NCBI RefSeq assembly: GCF_000016665.1
Contig: NC_009523.1
Coordinates: 2,480,001 to 2,544,000 of the forward strand
Source of the DNA: Roseiflexus sp. RS-1
GTDB taxonomy: Bacteria > Chloroflexota > Chloroflexia > Chloroflexales > Roseiflexaceae
Length of the DNA stretch: 64,000 nucleotides
Reading direction: 5' to 3'
Of this stretch, positions 1 through 7,794 are shown piece by piece (position 1 is the stretch's first letter; the number at the start of each line of letters is the position of its first letter). Made by a program: the position numbers and the translations under genes. The notes under the pieces are model-generated. The model searched no databases. It saw only the letters and a program-made list of their open reading frames with translations, and had not been told where the DNA came from.

Positions 1-320
1 CAGGAACTGAAAACCAGGAACTGAGAACTGAGAACTGATAGCCGATAGCCGATAGCCGAGAACTGATAGCCGATAGCCGATAGCCGAGAACTGATAGCCG
101 ATAGCCGAGAACTGATAGCCGATAGCTGATAGCCGAGAACTGATAGCCGATAGCTGATAGCCGATAGCCGATAGCCGAGAACTGAGAACCGTTCAACCTT
201 CAACCTTCAACTCCCGACCTTCAACCTTCAACCCCCGACCTTCAACCTTCAACCCCCGACCTTCAACCTTCAACCCCCGACCTTCAACCCCCAATCTTCA
301 ACCTCCAACCTCCAACCTAC
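1..320. repeat. two abutting heptanucleotide tandem arrays
   Basis: Positions 1 to about 185 are built from 7-base units (GATAGCC with variants GAGAACT and GATAGCT) that keep a 7-base register. Positions about 186-320 switch to units of the type TTCAACC mixed with CCCCGACC-like variants. No coding potential is visible. Arrays of the same two unit types recur elsewhere in the window (17475-17530, 21943-22016, 45991-46455, 58121-58220). Heptanucleotide arrays of this kind resemble the STRR repeats known from cyanobacteria; that likeness is by period only. Confidence 0.85.
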
Positions 321-448
321 CGTTCGCTCATTTTTCTGACGGATGGCTTCCTGATGCGATTCGCAACTTAACAAATAACAACCTGGCTGCGAGAACGCCC
401 CCGTTCTATGGCATCAGGAAGCCTTGCATGAAAACAAGCGAACCGAGG
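321..448 (+). repeat. 128-bp MITE-like element, copy 1
   Basis: A 128-base block with near-inverted ends (left CGTTCGCTCATTTT; the right end reads CGGTTCGCTTGTTTT on the other strand). It has an internal inverted repeat, GGCTTCCTGATGC at 345-357 and GCATCAGGAAGCC at 411-423. A second copy of identical length and roughly 90% identity by eye lies inverted at 46136-46263. Both copies are flanked on both sides by TTCAACG-type heptamer arrays. No ORF is inside. The terminal repeats suggest a non-autonomous mobile element; the inner pair could also fold as an RNA hairpin. Confidence 0.7.
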
Positions 449-464
449 GTCCAACCTTCAACTT

Positions 465-1202
465 TCAACCTTCAACCGATCCTCCCGCCACCGGCGCCAG
501 TGCAGCGCGCTGGATTGCCAGCAGGCGGCGAATGCCATCGGTTGCAAGATCGATCAGGGCGTCGAACTCTGCGCGACTGACGGCGCGCGCCTCTGCTGTC
601 GATTGCACCTCGACAATCGCGCCGTCGTCGGTCAGCACCAGGTTGCAATCCATATCGGCGACGCTATCTTCGCTGTAGTCGAGATCGAGCAAGGCGCAGC
701 CTGCGACATACCCGGCGCTGACGGCAGCCACAGCGCGTTGCAGCGGATTGGACGCCAGTCGTCCTTCGGCGGTCAGGCGGTGCAGCGCCAGCGCCAGCGC
801 CACATACCCGCCGGTGATCGACGCCGTGCGCGTACCGCCATCCGCCTGAAGCACATCACAGTCAACCGTCACCGTGAACCCGTCGAGCGCCTCGAGTGAA
901 ACCGCAGCGCGCAGCGCACGTCCGATCAGGCGCTGGATCTCCTGGGTACGCCCTGAGACGCCGTTGCGTTCGCGGCGGGTGCGTTGTGCCGTTGAACGCG
1001 GCAACAGTGCGTATTCGCCAGTGACCCAACCGCGCTGCTGGCCACGCAGCCACTGTGGCACACCCTCTTCGACGCTGGCAGTGCACAGCACACGCGTATT
1101 CCCCATTTCGATCAGCGCCGATCCCTCGGCATAGCCATACGTGTCAATCGTGATCCGAACCGGACGCAGGTCAGCAGGCGCCCGTCCATCGTTACGAACC
1201 AT
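465..1202 (-). CDS. rph: ribonuclease PH
   Basis: A phosphorolytic 3'-to-5' exoribonuclease that trims tRNA 3' ends in the cytoplasm. The 245-residue product has the family's usual length. It carries the motif SGRTQEIQRLIGRALR at about residues 83-98 and the phosphate-site block DCDVLQADGGTRTASITG at 114-131, both diagnostic of RNase PH rather than PNPase. The start ATG at 1202 is preceded by CAGGAG. It is divergent from the acetyltransferase gene at 1279, and the 76-base gap between them holds promoter-like sequence (TATAAT at 1228-1233 on the plus strand). Its 3' end lies next to the heptamer array. Identification is very secure. Confidence 0.96.
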   Translation of the reverse strand: MVRNDGRAPADLRPVRITIDTYGYAEGSALIEMGNTRVLCTASVEEGVPQWLRGQQRGWVTGEYALLPRSTAQRTRRERNGVSGRTQEIQRLIGRALRAAVSLEALDGFTVTVDCDVLQADGGTRTASITGGYVALALALHRLTAEGRLASNPLQRAVAAVSAGYVAGCALLDLDYSEDSVADMDCNLVLTDDGAIVEVQSTAEARAVSRAEFDALIDLATDGIRRLLAIQRAALAPVAGGSVEG

Positions 1203-1278
1203 ACAAACTCCTGTGAACCGTCGATGGTATAATCAATGTTGTGCAAGATTTCACGTTTGATGTTAACAGGAGCTGCCA

Positions 1279-1827
1279 ATGACGACTGCCCCTCCACGTG
1301 TTCCCTTCAGCGCAACGCTGCGCGATGGGCGAACAGTCACGATCCGTCTGCTGGAAGCCGGTGACAACGAACGGCTGATTGCACTTGGTGCGGCATTGCC
1401 GCAGAATGACTGGTTGCATGCCGAGAATGATCTCCGTAGCCCGGATATGGTTGCGCGCCTGGTCAATGCGCGCGACGCCGAGCACTGGCGTCAGATCGTC
1501 GCAGTTGCGCCAGACGGCGCGATTGTGGCATACGCATCGGCGCGCCTGCTGCCGTCTCGTTCCAGCCACGTGGCGGATATTCAGTTGATCGTGGGTGAAG
1601 CATGGCGTCGCTGTGGGTTGGGTACCGTCATGGCGGGTGAAATTGTCGCTCATGCACGTAAACTCGGAGCGGCAAAAGTGTTTGTCGATATGGTCGAGGA
1701 ACAAACAGCCGGGCAGGCCATCTTCACCCGTCTGGGATTCAAACTTGAAGGGCGGCTCGTGAATCACATCCGTGATCGCCAGGGGAACCTGCACAATCTG
1801 GTTGTCCTGGCGTATCACGTCGAGTGA
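1279..1827 (+). CDS. GNAT-family N-acetyltransferase
   Basis: A 182-residue single-domain GNAT protein that would transfer an acetyl group from acetyl-CoA to an amine; the substrate is unknown. The acetyl-CoA pyrophosphate loop is visible as VGEAWRRCGLGTVMAGEI near residues 107-124, followed by the C-terminal fold ending in GQAIFTRLGFKLEGRLVNHI. The ATG follows AACAGGAG at a good distance, with a TATAAT box 46 bases upstream (1228-1233). It is transcribed away from rph. Nothing in the neighbourhood fixes the substrate. Confidence 0.88.
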   Translation: MTTAPPRVPFSATLRDGRTVTIRLLEAGDNERLIALGAALPQNDWLHAENDLRSPDMVARLVNARDAEHWRQIVAVAPDGAIVAYASARLLPSRSSHVADIQLIVGEAWRRCGLGTVMAGEIVAHARKLGAAKVFVDMVEEQTAGQAIFTRLGFKLEGRLVNHIRDRQGNLHNLVVLAYHVE

Positions 1828-1929
1828 TCGTGGAGTATCAAGCGTTTCCCGATACGCACGCCATCCTGTATGGGCGACATCCGGCGCCCAACGCTGTGCG
1901 GAGCGCCGGACGTCGCGTCCAACGCTGTT

Positions 1930-3882
1930 CTATCCTTCCAGAGTTGACAGGTCGCCAGGGTCCTGCCCCAGTGCCTGCGCCTTGAGCACGCGCCGCATGA
2001 TCTTGCCCGACCGCGTCTTGGGGAGGATCGAGACGAACTTGATGCTCTCCGGGCGGGCGATGGGTCCCATCTCGCGCGCAACGTGCGCCTTGAGTTCATC
2101 TTCGAGCGCAGGCGTCCCCTCGATGCCAGCGCGCAGAATGACGAAGCAGTGGATCGCGGTGCCCTTCACCTCGTGGGGAAGGCCGATGGCAGCCGCTTCC
2201 GACACGGCGGGATGCGACACCAGCGCACTCTCGATCTCCGCCGTGCCCAGGCGATACCCCGATACCTTGATCACGTCGTCGATGCGCCCGATGATCCAGA
2301 AGTAGCCGTCCTCATCCTTGCGCGCCGAGTCGCCGGCGGTGTACATGCCGGGCGGATCGCTGTTCCAATACTGATTGACGTACCGATCCGGGTCGCGCAG
2401 GATGGTGCGCATCATGCCGGGCCAGGGTGACTTGATCACCAGCAACCCGTCTTCGTTCGGCGCCTTGCTGCGTCCCTGCTCATCGACCACGTCAGCCTGA
2501 ATGCCGGGGAACGGACGCGTCGCCGATCCCGGTTTCAGCGGCGTTGTCGGGTTGGGCGTGATCAGGAAGCCGCCGGTTTCAGTTTGCCACCAGGTGTCCA
2601 TGATCGGGCAGCGTTCCTTGCCGATGACCTGATAGAACCAGCGCCATGCTTCAGGGTTGATCGGCTCGCCAACCGAACCGAGCAGGCGCAGGCTTGAGAG
2701 ATCGTGGCGGTTGGGCCAGGCGTCACCGAAGCGCATCAGACCACGGATGGCGGTTGGCGCAGTGTAGAGGATATTGATGCCATACTTCTCAACCAGGCTC
2801 CACCAGCGGTTCGGATAGGGGTAGTTGGGCGCGCCTTCGTACATGAACGAGGTTGCACCTTCGATCAGTGGACCGTAGACAATGTACGAGTGACCGGTGA
2901 CCCACCCCGGATCGGCGGCGCACCAGTAGCGGTCTTCTTCTTTGATGTCGAACGTGAAGTGCAGGGTTGCAGAAACGTGAACGGCGTAGCCGCCGTGGAC
3001 ATGCATGACCCCTTTGGGTTTACCGGTGCTGCCGGAGGTGTACAGAATATAGAGCGGGTGTTCCGCATCGACCGGAACCGTCTCGCATTTGGGCGACGCG
3101 ATCGGCAGGTTCATGAGATCATGCCACCAGTAGTCGCGTCCTGCCTGCATCTCGACCTCGTGGCCCGTGCGCCGCAGCACGATGCAGGTCTGGATCGACG
3201 GACTGTGGCTCATCGCTTCATCGGCGATCTTCTTCAGTTCGACGATCTTTCCGCGCATATAGCCGCCGTCGGCGGTGATCAGCACCTTCGACTGGGCATC
3301 GGCGATGCGTTCGCGGAGCGCTTCGACCGAGAAGCCGCCGTAGATCACTGAGTGCGCCGCGCCGATCTTGGCGCACGCCAACATGGCGAAGACCAGTTCG
3401 GGCACACGCGGCATGTAGATCGAAACAATGTCGCCCTGCTGCACCCCCATGCTCTTCAGCACATTCGCAAACTTTGACACCTCGCGGTTGATGCCGAAGT
3501 ACGAGAAAGCGCGATAACTCCCGTCCTCACCTTCCCAGATCAGCGCCTGTTTGTTGCGCCGCGCCGTTCTCAGATGGCGGTCGATGGCATTGTGAACGAT
3601 GTTGATCTTTCCACCGACGAACCATTTGTAGAACGGTTTGTTCGAGTCGTCCAGCACCTTTTCCCATGGTTGATACCACTCCAGGCGGTTCGCCATGTCG
3701 GTCCAGAAGAGTTCTGGATATTCAATCGACCACTGGTACAACTCCTCCCAGGTCGAGAAGCCTTTCGAGCGCATATACGCTGTGATATTTGCGTTCTCGA
3801 CGATGTGCGGCGCAGGATGGTAGATACCCTGTTCGTCCTCGAACTGTGTGATCGTCTTTGGCGAGGCTACATCGATCGACAT
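1930..3882 (-). CDS. acs: acetyl-CoA synthetase (AMP-forming)
   Basis: Activates acetate (or a close short-chain acid) to acyl-CoA through an acyl-adenylate. The 650-residue product has the full Acs architecture: N-terminal domain with WFVGGKINIVHNAIDRH near 87-103, the AMP-binding P-loop YTSGSTGKPKG at 281-291, a W-W-Q-T-E-T motif near residue 433, and the C-terminal lid with the acetylation-sensitive lysine in KTRSGK (K627). The ATG is preceded by GGGAGGAA. It lies 51 bases downstream of a second synthetase gene on the same strand, so the two are probably cotranscribed. Preference for acetate over propionate is inferred from overall likeness only. Confidence 0.93.
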   Translation of the reverse strand: MSIDVASPKTITQFEDEQGIYHPAPHIVENANITAYMRSKGFSTWEELYQWSIEYPELFWTDMANRLEWYQPWEKVLDDSNKPFYKWFVGGKINIVHNAIDRHLRTARRNKQALIWEGEDGSYRAFSYFGINREVSKFANVLKSMGVQQGDIVSIYMPRVPELVFAMLACAKIGAAHSVIYGGFSVEALRERIADAQSKVLITADGGYMRGKIVELKKIADEAMSHSPSIQTCIVLRRTGHEVEMQAGRDYWWHDLMNLPIASPKCETVPVDAEHPLYILYTSGSTGKPKGVMHVHGGYAVHVSATLHFTFDIKEEDRYWCAADPGWVTGHSYIVYGPLIEGATSFMYEGAPNYPYPNRWWSLVEKYGINILYTAPTAIRGLMRFGDAWPNRHDLSSLRLLGSVGEPINPEAWRWFYQVIGKERCPIMDTWWQTETGGFLITPNPTTPLKPGSATRPFPGIQADVVDEQGRSKAPNEDGLLVIKSPWPGMMRTILRDPDRYVNQYWNSDPPGMYTAGDSARKDEDGYFWIIGRIDDVIKVSGYRLGTAEIESALVSHPAVSEAAAIGLPHEVKGTAIHCFVILRAGIEGTPALEDELKAHVAREMGPIARPESIKFVSILPKTRSGKIMRRVLKAQALGQDPGDLSTLEG

Positions 3883-3933
3883 GCAGGTTCCTCCCTATGT
3901 ATCATTTTTAACACCAAACGACTCCCGATTCGT

Positions 3934-5853
3934 TTAGCCTTCCATAGTGCTGAGGTCGCCAAGCGGCTCACCGAGCGCCTGGGCGCGCAGCACACGACGC
4001 ATGATCTTTCCTGAGCGCGTCTTGGGCAGTGTGGGCGGGAAGGAGATCGTTTCCGGCTTGGCAATCGGTCCCATCACCTTGCCAACGTGCGCTTTCAGTT
4101 CGTTGGCGAGTTCTTCCGACGGCGAATGACCGGCGCGGAGCAGGACGAAGGCGTGGATCGCATTGCCGCGCACCGGATGCGGCAAGCCAATCACAGCGGC
4201 CTCCGCCACCGCCGGATGCGACACGAGCGCGCTTTCGACTTCGGCGGTGCCCAGGCGATACCCGGAGACTTTGATCACATCGTCGGTGCGCCCGATGATC
4301 CAGATATACCCGTCGGCATCGCGTTTTGCCGCGTCGCCGGTGAGATACATGCCCGGATAGCGGCTCCAGTACTGCTCGATATAGCGCTGGTCGTCGCCAT
4401 AGATGGTGCGCAGCATCGCGGGCCACGGGCGGGTAATGACCAGTGATCCCTCGACCCCCGGCGGCACGCTCTGCCCCTGCTCATCAACAACATCAATTGC
4501 AACACCCGGCGCCGGGAAACCGCACGAGCCAGGTTTCATCGGCAGACAGGCAAAGTTGGAGAGCATCGGGCGCGACGTTTCAGTCTGCCACCAGTTATCG
4601 ATCACCGGGCATCGTCGCTGACCGATCACTTCATAGAACCAGCGCCAGGCTTCAGGGTTGAGCGGTTCACCGGCGCACGCCAGCAGACGCAGCGTGCTCA
4701 GATCGCGGCGTTTGGGCCAGGCATCGCCGTACCGCATCAATCCGCGCACCCCGGTCGGCGCCGTGAACATTAATGTAACCCCGTGGCGTTCGATCAGGTG
4801 CCACCAGCGATCCGGGTAGGGGTAGGCGGGAGCGCCTTCGTACATCAGCGTCGTGATGCCGTGCATCAACGGACCGTACAGCACAATCGAGTGCCCGACG
4901 ATCCAGCCAGCGTCGGATGTGCAGAAGAGCGTATCTTCTTCCTTGAAGTCGAGCACATACTTCAGTGTGGTGTAGACATCGACCATGTACCCGCCAAGCG
5001 TATGCACCACCCCTTTGGGTTTGCCGGTGGAACCGGAGGTGTAAATGATGAAGAACGGGTCTTCGGCATCGAGGACTTCGCTCTCACAGCGCGCGCTTGC
5101 GATTGGCAGCGCCATGAGTTCGTGCCACCAGTAATCGCGCCCGCTGCGAATATCGACCGGATGACCGGTGCGTCTGATAACAACACAGGTTTCGATGGAA
5201 GGAGCATGTTCGACCGCCTGATCGGCGATCTCTTTCAATTTGACGATCTTGCCGTTCAGCAAACTGCCATCCGCCACGACCAACACCTTCGCGTGGGCAT
5301 CGTCGATCCGACTGCGCAACGCTTCGGTTGAAAGACCGCCGTAAACGACCGTGTGAACCGCGCCGATTCGGGCGCACGCCAGCATCGCAATCGCCTGTTC
5401 CGGGCAGCGACCGGTGTAGATGGCGACCCGGTCTCCTTTGCGCACGCCGAGCGACTTGAGCACATTGGCGAACTTATTGACGTCGCGGTAGAGTTGCCAG
5501 TAGGTGTAGGTACGAACTTCGCCGTCTTCACTTTCCCAGATCAATGCCACCTTGTTTTTGCGCCAGGTCTGCACATGCCGATCCAGCGCGTTGTACGCCA
5601 TATTCGTCTTGCCGCCGACGAACCACTTGTAGAAGGGCGCCTTGCTGTCGTCGAGCACGGTGTGGAACGGCTCGAACCAGTGCAGCGCCTGCGCTGCTTC
5701 TGCCCAAAACCCCTGCGGATCCTCGATCGAACGGCGATAGACCGCTTCATAGTCGGTCAGGTTCGCAATGCGTGCTGCCTCTTCCGGCGGATTCACAACA
5801 ACGTCGGCGGTTTCGACGCTGTTGGTCGAACCAATCGCGTGGGTGAGTGTCAT
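3934..5853 (-). CDS. second acetyl/acyl-CoA synthetase (AMP-forming)
   Basis: A paralogue of the adjacent downstream synthetase, 639 residues from the ATG at 5853. That start is chosen because AGGAGGTG sits at 5859-5866 just upstream; the longer open frame reaches to 6189 only by reading through promoter and repeat sequence. It has the P-loop YTSGSTGKPKG, the WWQTET motif and the C-terminal KTRSGK lysine (K616). The two neighbours are clearly homologous but diverged at the N-terminus, which may reflect different chain-length preference (acetate versus propionate or 3-hydroxypropionate); this is not decidable from sequence alone. A strong promoter is at 5985-6014. Confidence 0.9.
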   Translation of the reverse strand: MTLTHAIGSTNSVETADVVVNPPEEAARIANLTDYEAVYRRSIEDPQGFWAEAAQALHWFEPFHTVLDDSKAPFYKWFVGGKTNMAYNALDRHVQTWRKNKVALIWESEDGEVRTYTYWQLYRDVNKFANVLKSLGVRKGDRVAIYTGRCPEQAIAMLACARIGAVHTVVYGGLSTEALRSRIDDAHAKVLVVADGSLLNGKIVKLKEIADQAVEHAPSIETCVVIRRTGHPVDIRSGRDYWWHELMALPIASARCESEVLDAEDPFFIIYTSGSTGKPKGVVHTLGGYMVDVYTTLKYVLDFKEEDTLFCTSDAGWIVGHSIVLYGPLMHGITTLMYEGAPAYPYPDRWWHLIERHGVTLMFTAPTGVRGLMRYGDAWPKRRDLSTLRLLACAGEPLNPEAWRWFYEVIGQRRCPVIDNWWQTETSRPMLSNFACLPMKPGSCGFPAPGVAIDVVDEQGQSVPPGVEGSLVITRPWPAMLRTIYGDDQRYIEQYWSRYPGMYLTGDAAKRDADGYIWIIGRTDDVIKVSGYRLGTAEVESALVSHPAVAEAAVIGLPHPVRGNAIHAFVLLRAGHSPSEELANELKAHVGKVMGPIAKPETISFPPTLPKTRSGKIMRRVLRAQALGEPLGDLSTMEG

Positions 5854-5984
5854 CCGTTCACCTCCTGGCGTCAATGCTGTGCGAACAGAGCGACTCGCGG
5901 CGAGCGCCCTTTGCCGCACGACATCGTGCTGTACAGGGCTTAACCAGAACTGTGCTTCTTGCGAAGGCGGGGATGTGTATACTG

Positions 5985-6014
5985 ATTGTAAACACTCTAC
6001 GCCGGGTATGTCAA
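5985..6014 (-). promoter_or_regulatory. sigma-70-type promoter of the acyl-CoA synthetase pair
   Basis: On the minus strand TTGACA (6009-6014) is followed after 18 bases by TACAAT (5985-5990). It would give a leader of about 120 bases before the ATG at 5853. It lies between the gene and the minisatellite that begins at 6074. Confidence 0.75.
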
Positions 6015-6073
6015 GCGTGCATAAGAAAAGATTAAAGATCCTGTAAAATTGTGATGACAATGCGATTGTCACT

Positions 6074-7000
6074 GCCCGTCGGGGCGCGGCATGCCGCGCC
6101 CGAACAGCGTCGCGCCCCAACTGTGTTGCCTTGGCGTGGCGTCGCTGCAATCCGGCGCTGCCGCAGTTGTCGCTCTGATGAAGCTTCATCGCGTCTCATG
6201 CCCGTCGGGGCGCGGCATGCCGCGCCCCCAACAGCACCGCGCCCGAACAGCGTCGCGCCCGAACAGCGTCGCGCCCGAACAGCGCCGTGCCCGAACAGCG
6301 TCGCGCTGGCGTGGCGTCGCTGCAATCCGGCGCTGCCGCAGTTGTCGCTCTGATAAAGCTTCATCGCGTCTCATGCCCGTCGGGGCGCGGCATGCCGCGC
6401 CCGAACAGCGCCGCGCCCGAACAGCGTCGCGCCCGAACAGCGCCGCGCCCGAACAGCGCCGCGCCCGAACAGCGCCGCGCTGGCGCGGCGTCGCTGCAAT
6501 TCGGCGCTGCCGCAGTTGTCGCTCTAATGAAGCTTCATCGCGTCTCATGCCCGTCGGGGCGCGGCATGCCGCGCCCGAACAGCGCCGCGCCCGAACAGCG
6601 CCGCGCCCGAACAGCGCCGCGCTGGCGCGGCGTCGCTGCAATCCGGCGCTGCCGCAGTTGTCGCTCTGATGAAGCTTCATCGCGTCTCATGCCCGTCGGG
6701 GCGCGGCATGCCGCGCCCGAACAGCGTCGCGCCCGAACAGCGCCGCGCCCGAACAGCGTCGCGCCCCAACTGTGTTGCCTTGGCGTGGCGTCGCTGCAAT
6801 TCGGCGCTGCCGCAGTTGTCGCTCTAATGAAGCTTCATCGCGTCTCATGCCCGTCGGGGCGCGGCATGCCGCGCCCGAACAGCGCCGCGCCCGAACAGCG
6901 CCGCGCCCGAACAGCGCCGCGCCCGAACAGCGTCGCGCCCGAACAGCGCCGCGCCCGAACAGCGCCGCGCTGGCGTGGCGTCGCTGCAATCCGGCGCGGC
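6074..7000. repeat. nested minisatellite of 16-bp units in six blocks
   Basis: Six blocks each begin with a core GCCCGTCGGGGCGCGGCATG (at 6074, 6200, 6375, 6549, 6691, 6849). They continue with a variable number of 16-base units GAACAGCGCCGCGCCC and close with a conserved spacer of about 70 bases containing CTGCAATCCGGCGCTG and AAGCTTCATCGCG. Block spacings of 126, 175, 174, 142 and 158 differ by close to multiples of 16, so the blocks differ in how many 16-mers they hold. Long Arg/Pro-rich open frames run through on both strands but are an artefact of the composition. No gene is called in 5854-7091. Confidence 0.9.
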
Positions 7001-7091
7001 AGCGATCACGATGGGATCGTCATTCCGCAGCCGGGTGCGCCTGCGCGCCTCCGCGTCGGCATCAAAGCGCGCAGGAATGCAGAAAATTGTG

Positions 7092-7793
7092 TTACCGCAG
7101 GCATCCCCCCGCGCGCAGCAGATCGCGCAGGCGCGGCGTGCCGTTCGGTTGCATGGCGTTGATCTGAGCCAGGAAGACCTGCGCCGTCGTCAGTGCGTCG
7201 TTGAGCGCGTTGTGTTCGGCGTACACCGGCAGTCCTGCGCTTTCGGCGAGCGCGCGCAGTTGCAGCGCAGGTTCCTGGTCGGCGCCGTCGATGAGCCGCT
7301 GGTTGCGCTGGAAGTGCCATGCCAGGCGCGCCGTGTCGATAGCGGGACCACGCGGATCGACCTGGTACAACCGTCGGAGCGCCTGACGCAGGAAGCCGAT
7401 GTCAATATCGGCGACATGCACCACCAGCACCCGCCCCGTCAGGCGGCGGAGCAACACGGGAAGAACGTCGCCGGGAGGCGGCGCCTGTTCCACATCCTGG
7501 GGCAACAATCCGTGGACGCGGATGGCTTCCGGGTTGACCGGTGCATCGTCTGGCGGACGCACCAGCGTGTACCAGCGCTGATCCATGCGGATGCGCCCGT
7601 CGTCAATATCCACCAGCCCGATGGCCAGCAGTGCATCACGGCGCGGGTTCAGTCCGGTGGTCTCGACATCGATCACGCTGTACGGCACGTCGCGCCAGGG
7701 AAGGTCGGGATCGGGACGCGGCGCATCGAGATAGGCGCGGACGGCTTCCGGAAGATTGATCGGTCGGCGACGAAACAGGAACATAGCACCCAT
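7092..7793 (-). CDS. DnaQ-like DEDDh 3'-5' exonuclease
   Basis: A 233-residue stand-alone exonuclease of the DnaQ/RNase T superfamily. Exo I is DVETTG with D42 and E44, Exo II is HVADIDIGFL with D131, and Exo III has H194 and D199 in HNALNDALT, giving a complete DEDDh set. The substrate is unknown; such proteins are often paired with DUF294 proteins in bacteria. Its ATG at 7793 lies one base after the stop of the upstream cNMP/CBS/DUF294 gene, so the two are translationally coupled. A second ATG three codons in (7784) could also serve. Confidence 0.88.
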   Translation of the reverse strand: MGAMFLFRRRPINLPEAVRAYLDAPRPDPDLPWRDVPYSVIDVETTGLNPRRDALLAIGLVDIDDGRIRMDQRWYTLVRPPDDAPVNPEAIRVHGLLPQDVEQAPPPGDVLPVLLRRLTGRVLVVHVADIDIGFLRQALRRLYQVDPRGPAIDTARLAWHFQRNQRLIDGADQEPALQLRALAESAGLPVYAEHNALNDALTTAQVFLAQINAMQPNGTPRLRDLLRAGGCLR

Positions 7794-7794
7794 C

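Noticed and set aside
5854-6189. N-terminal extension of the second acyl-CoA synthetase
   Set aside because: It reads through the promoter and repeat DNA; ATG 5853 has AGGAGGTG at the right distance and matches family length.
6091-7162. Long Arg/Pro-rich open frames in the minisatellite on both strands
   Set aside because: They follow the 16-base units, occur in several frames at once, lack ribosome sites and have no domain features.
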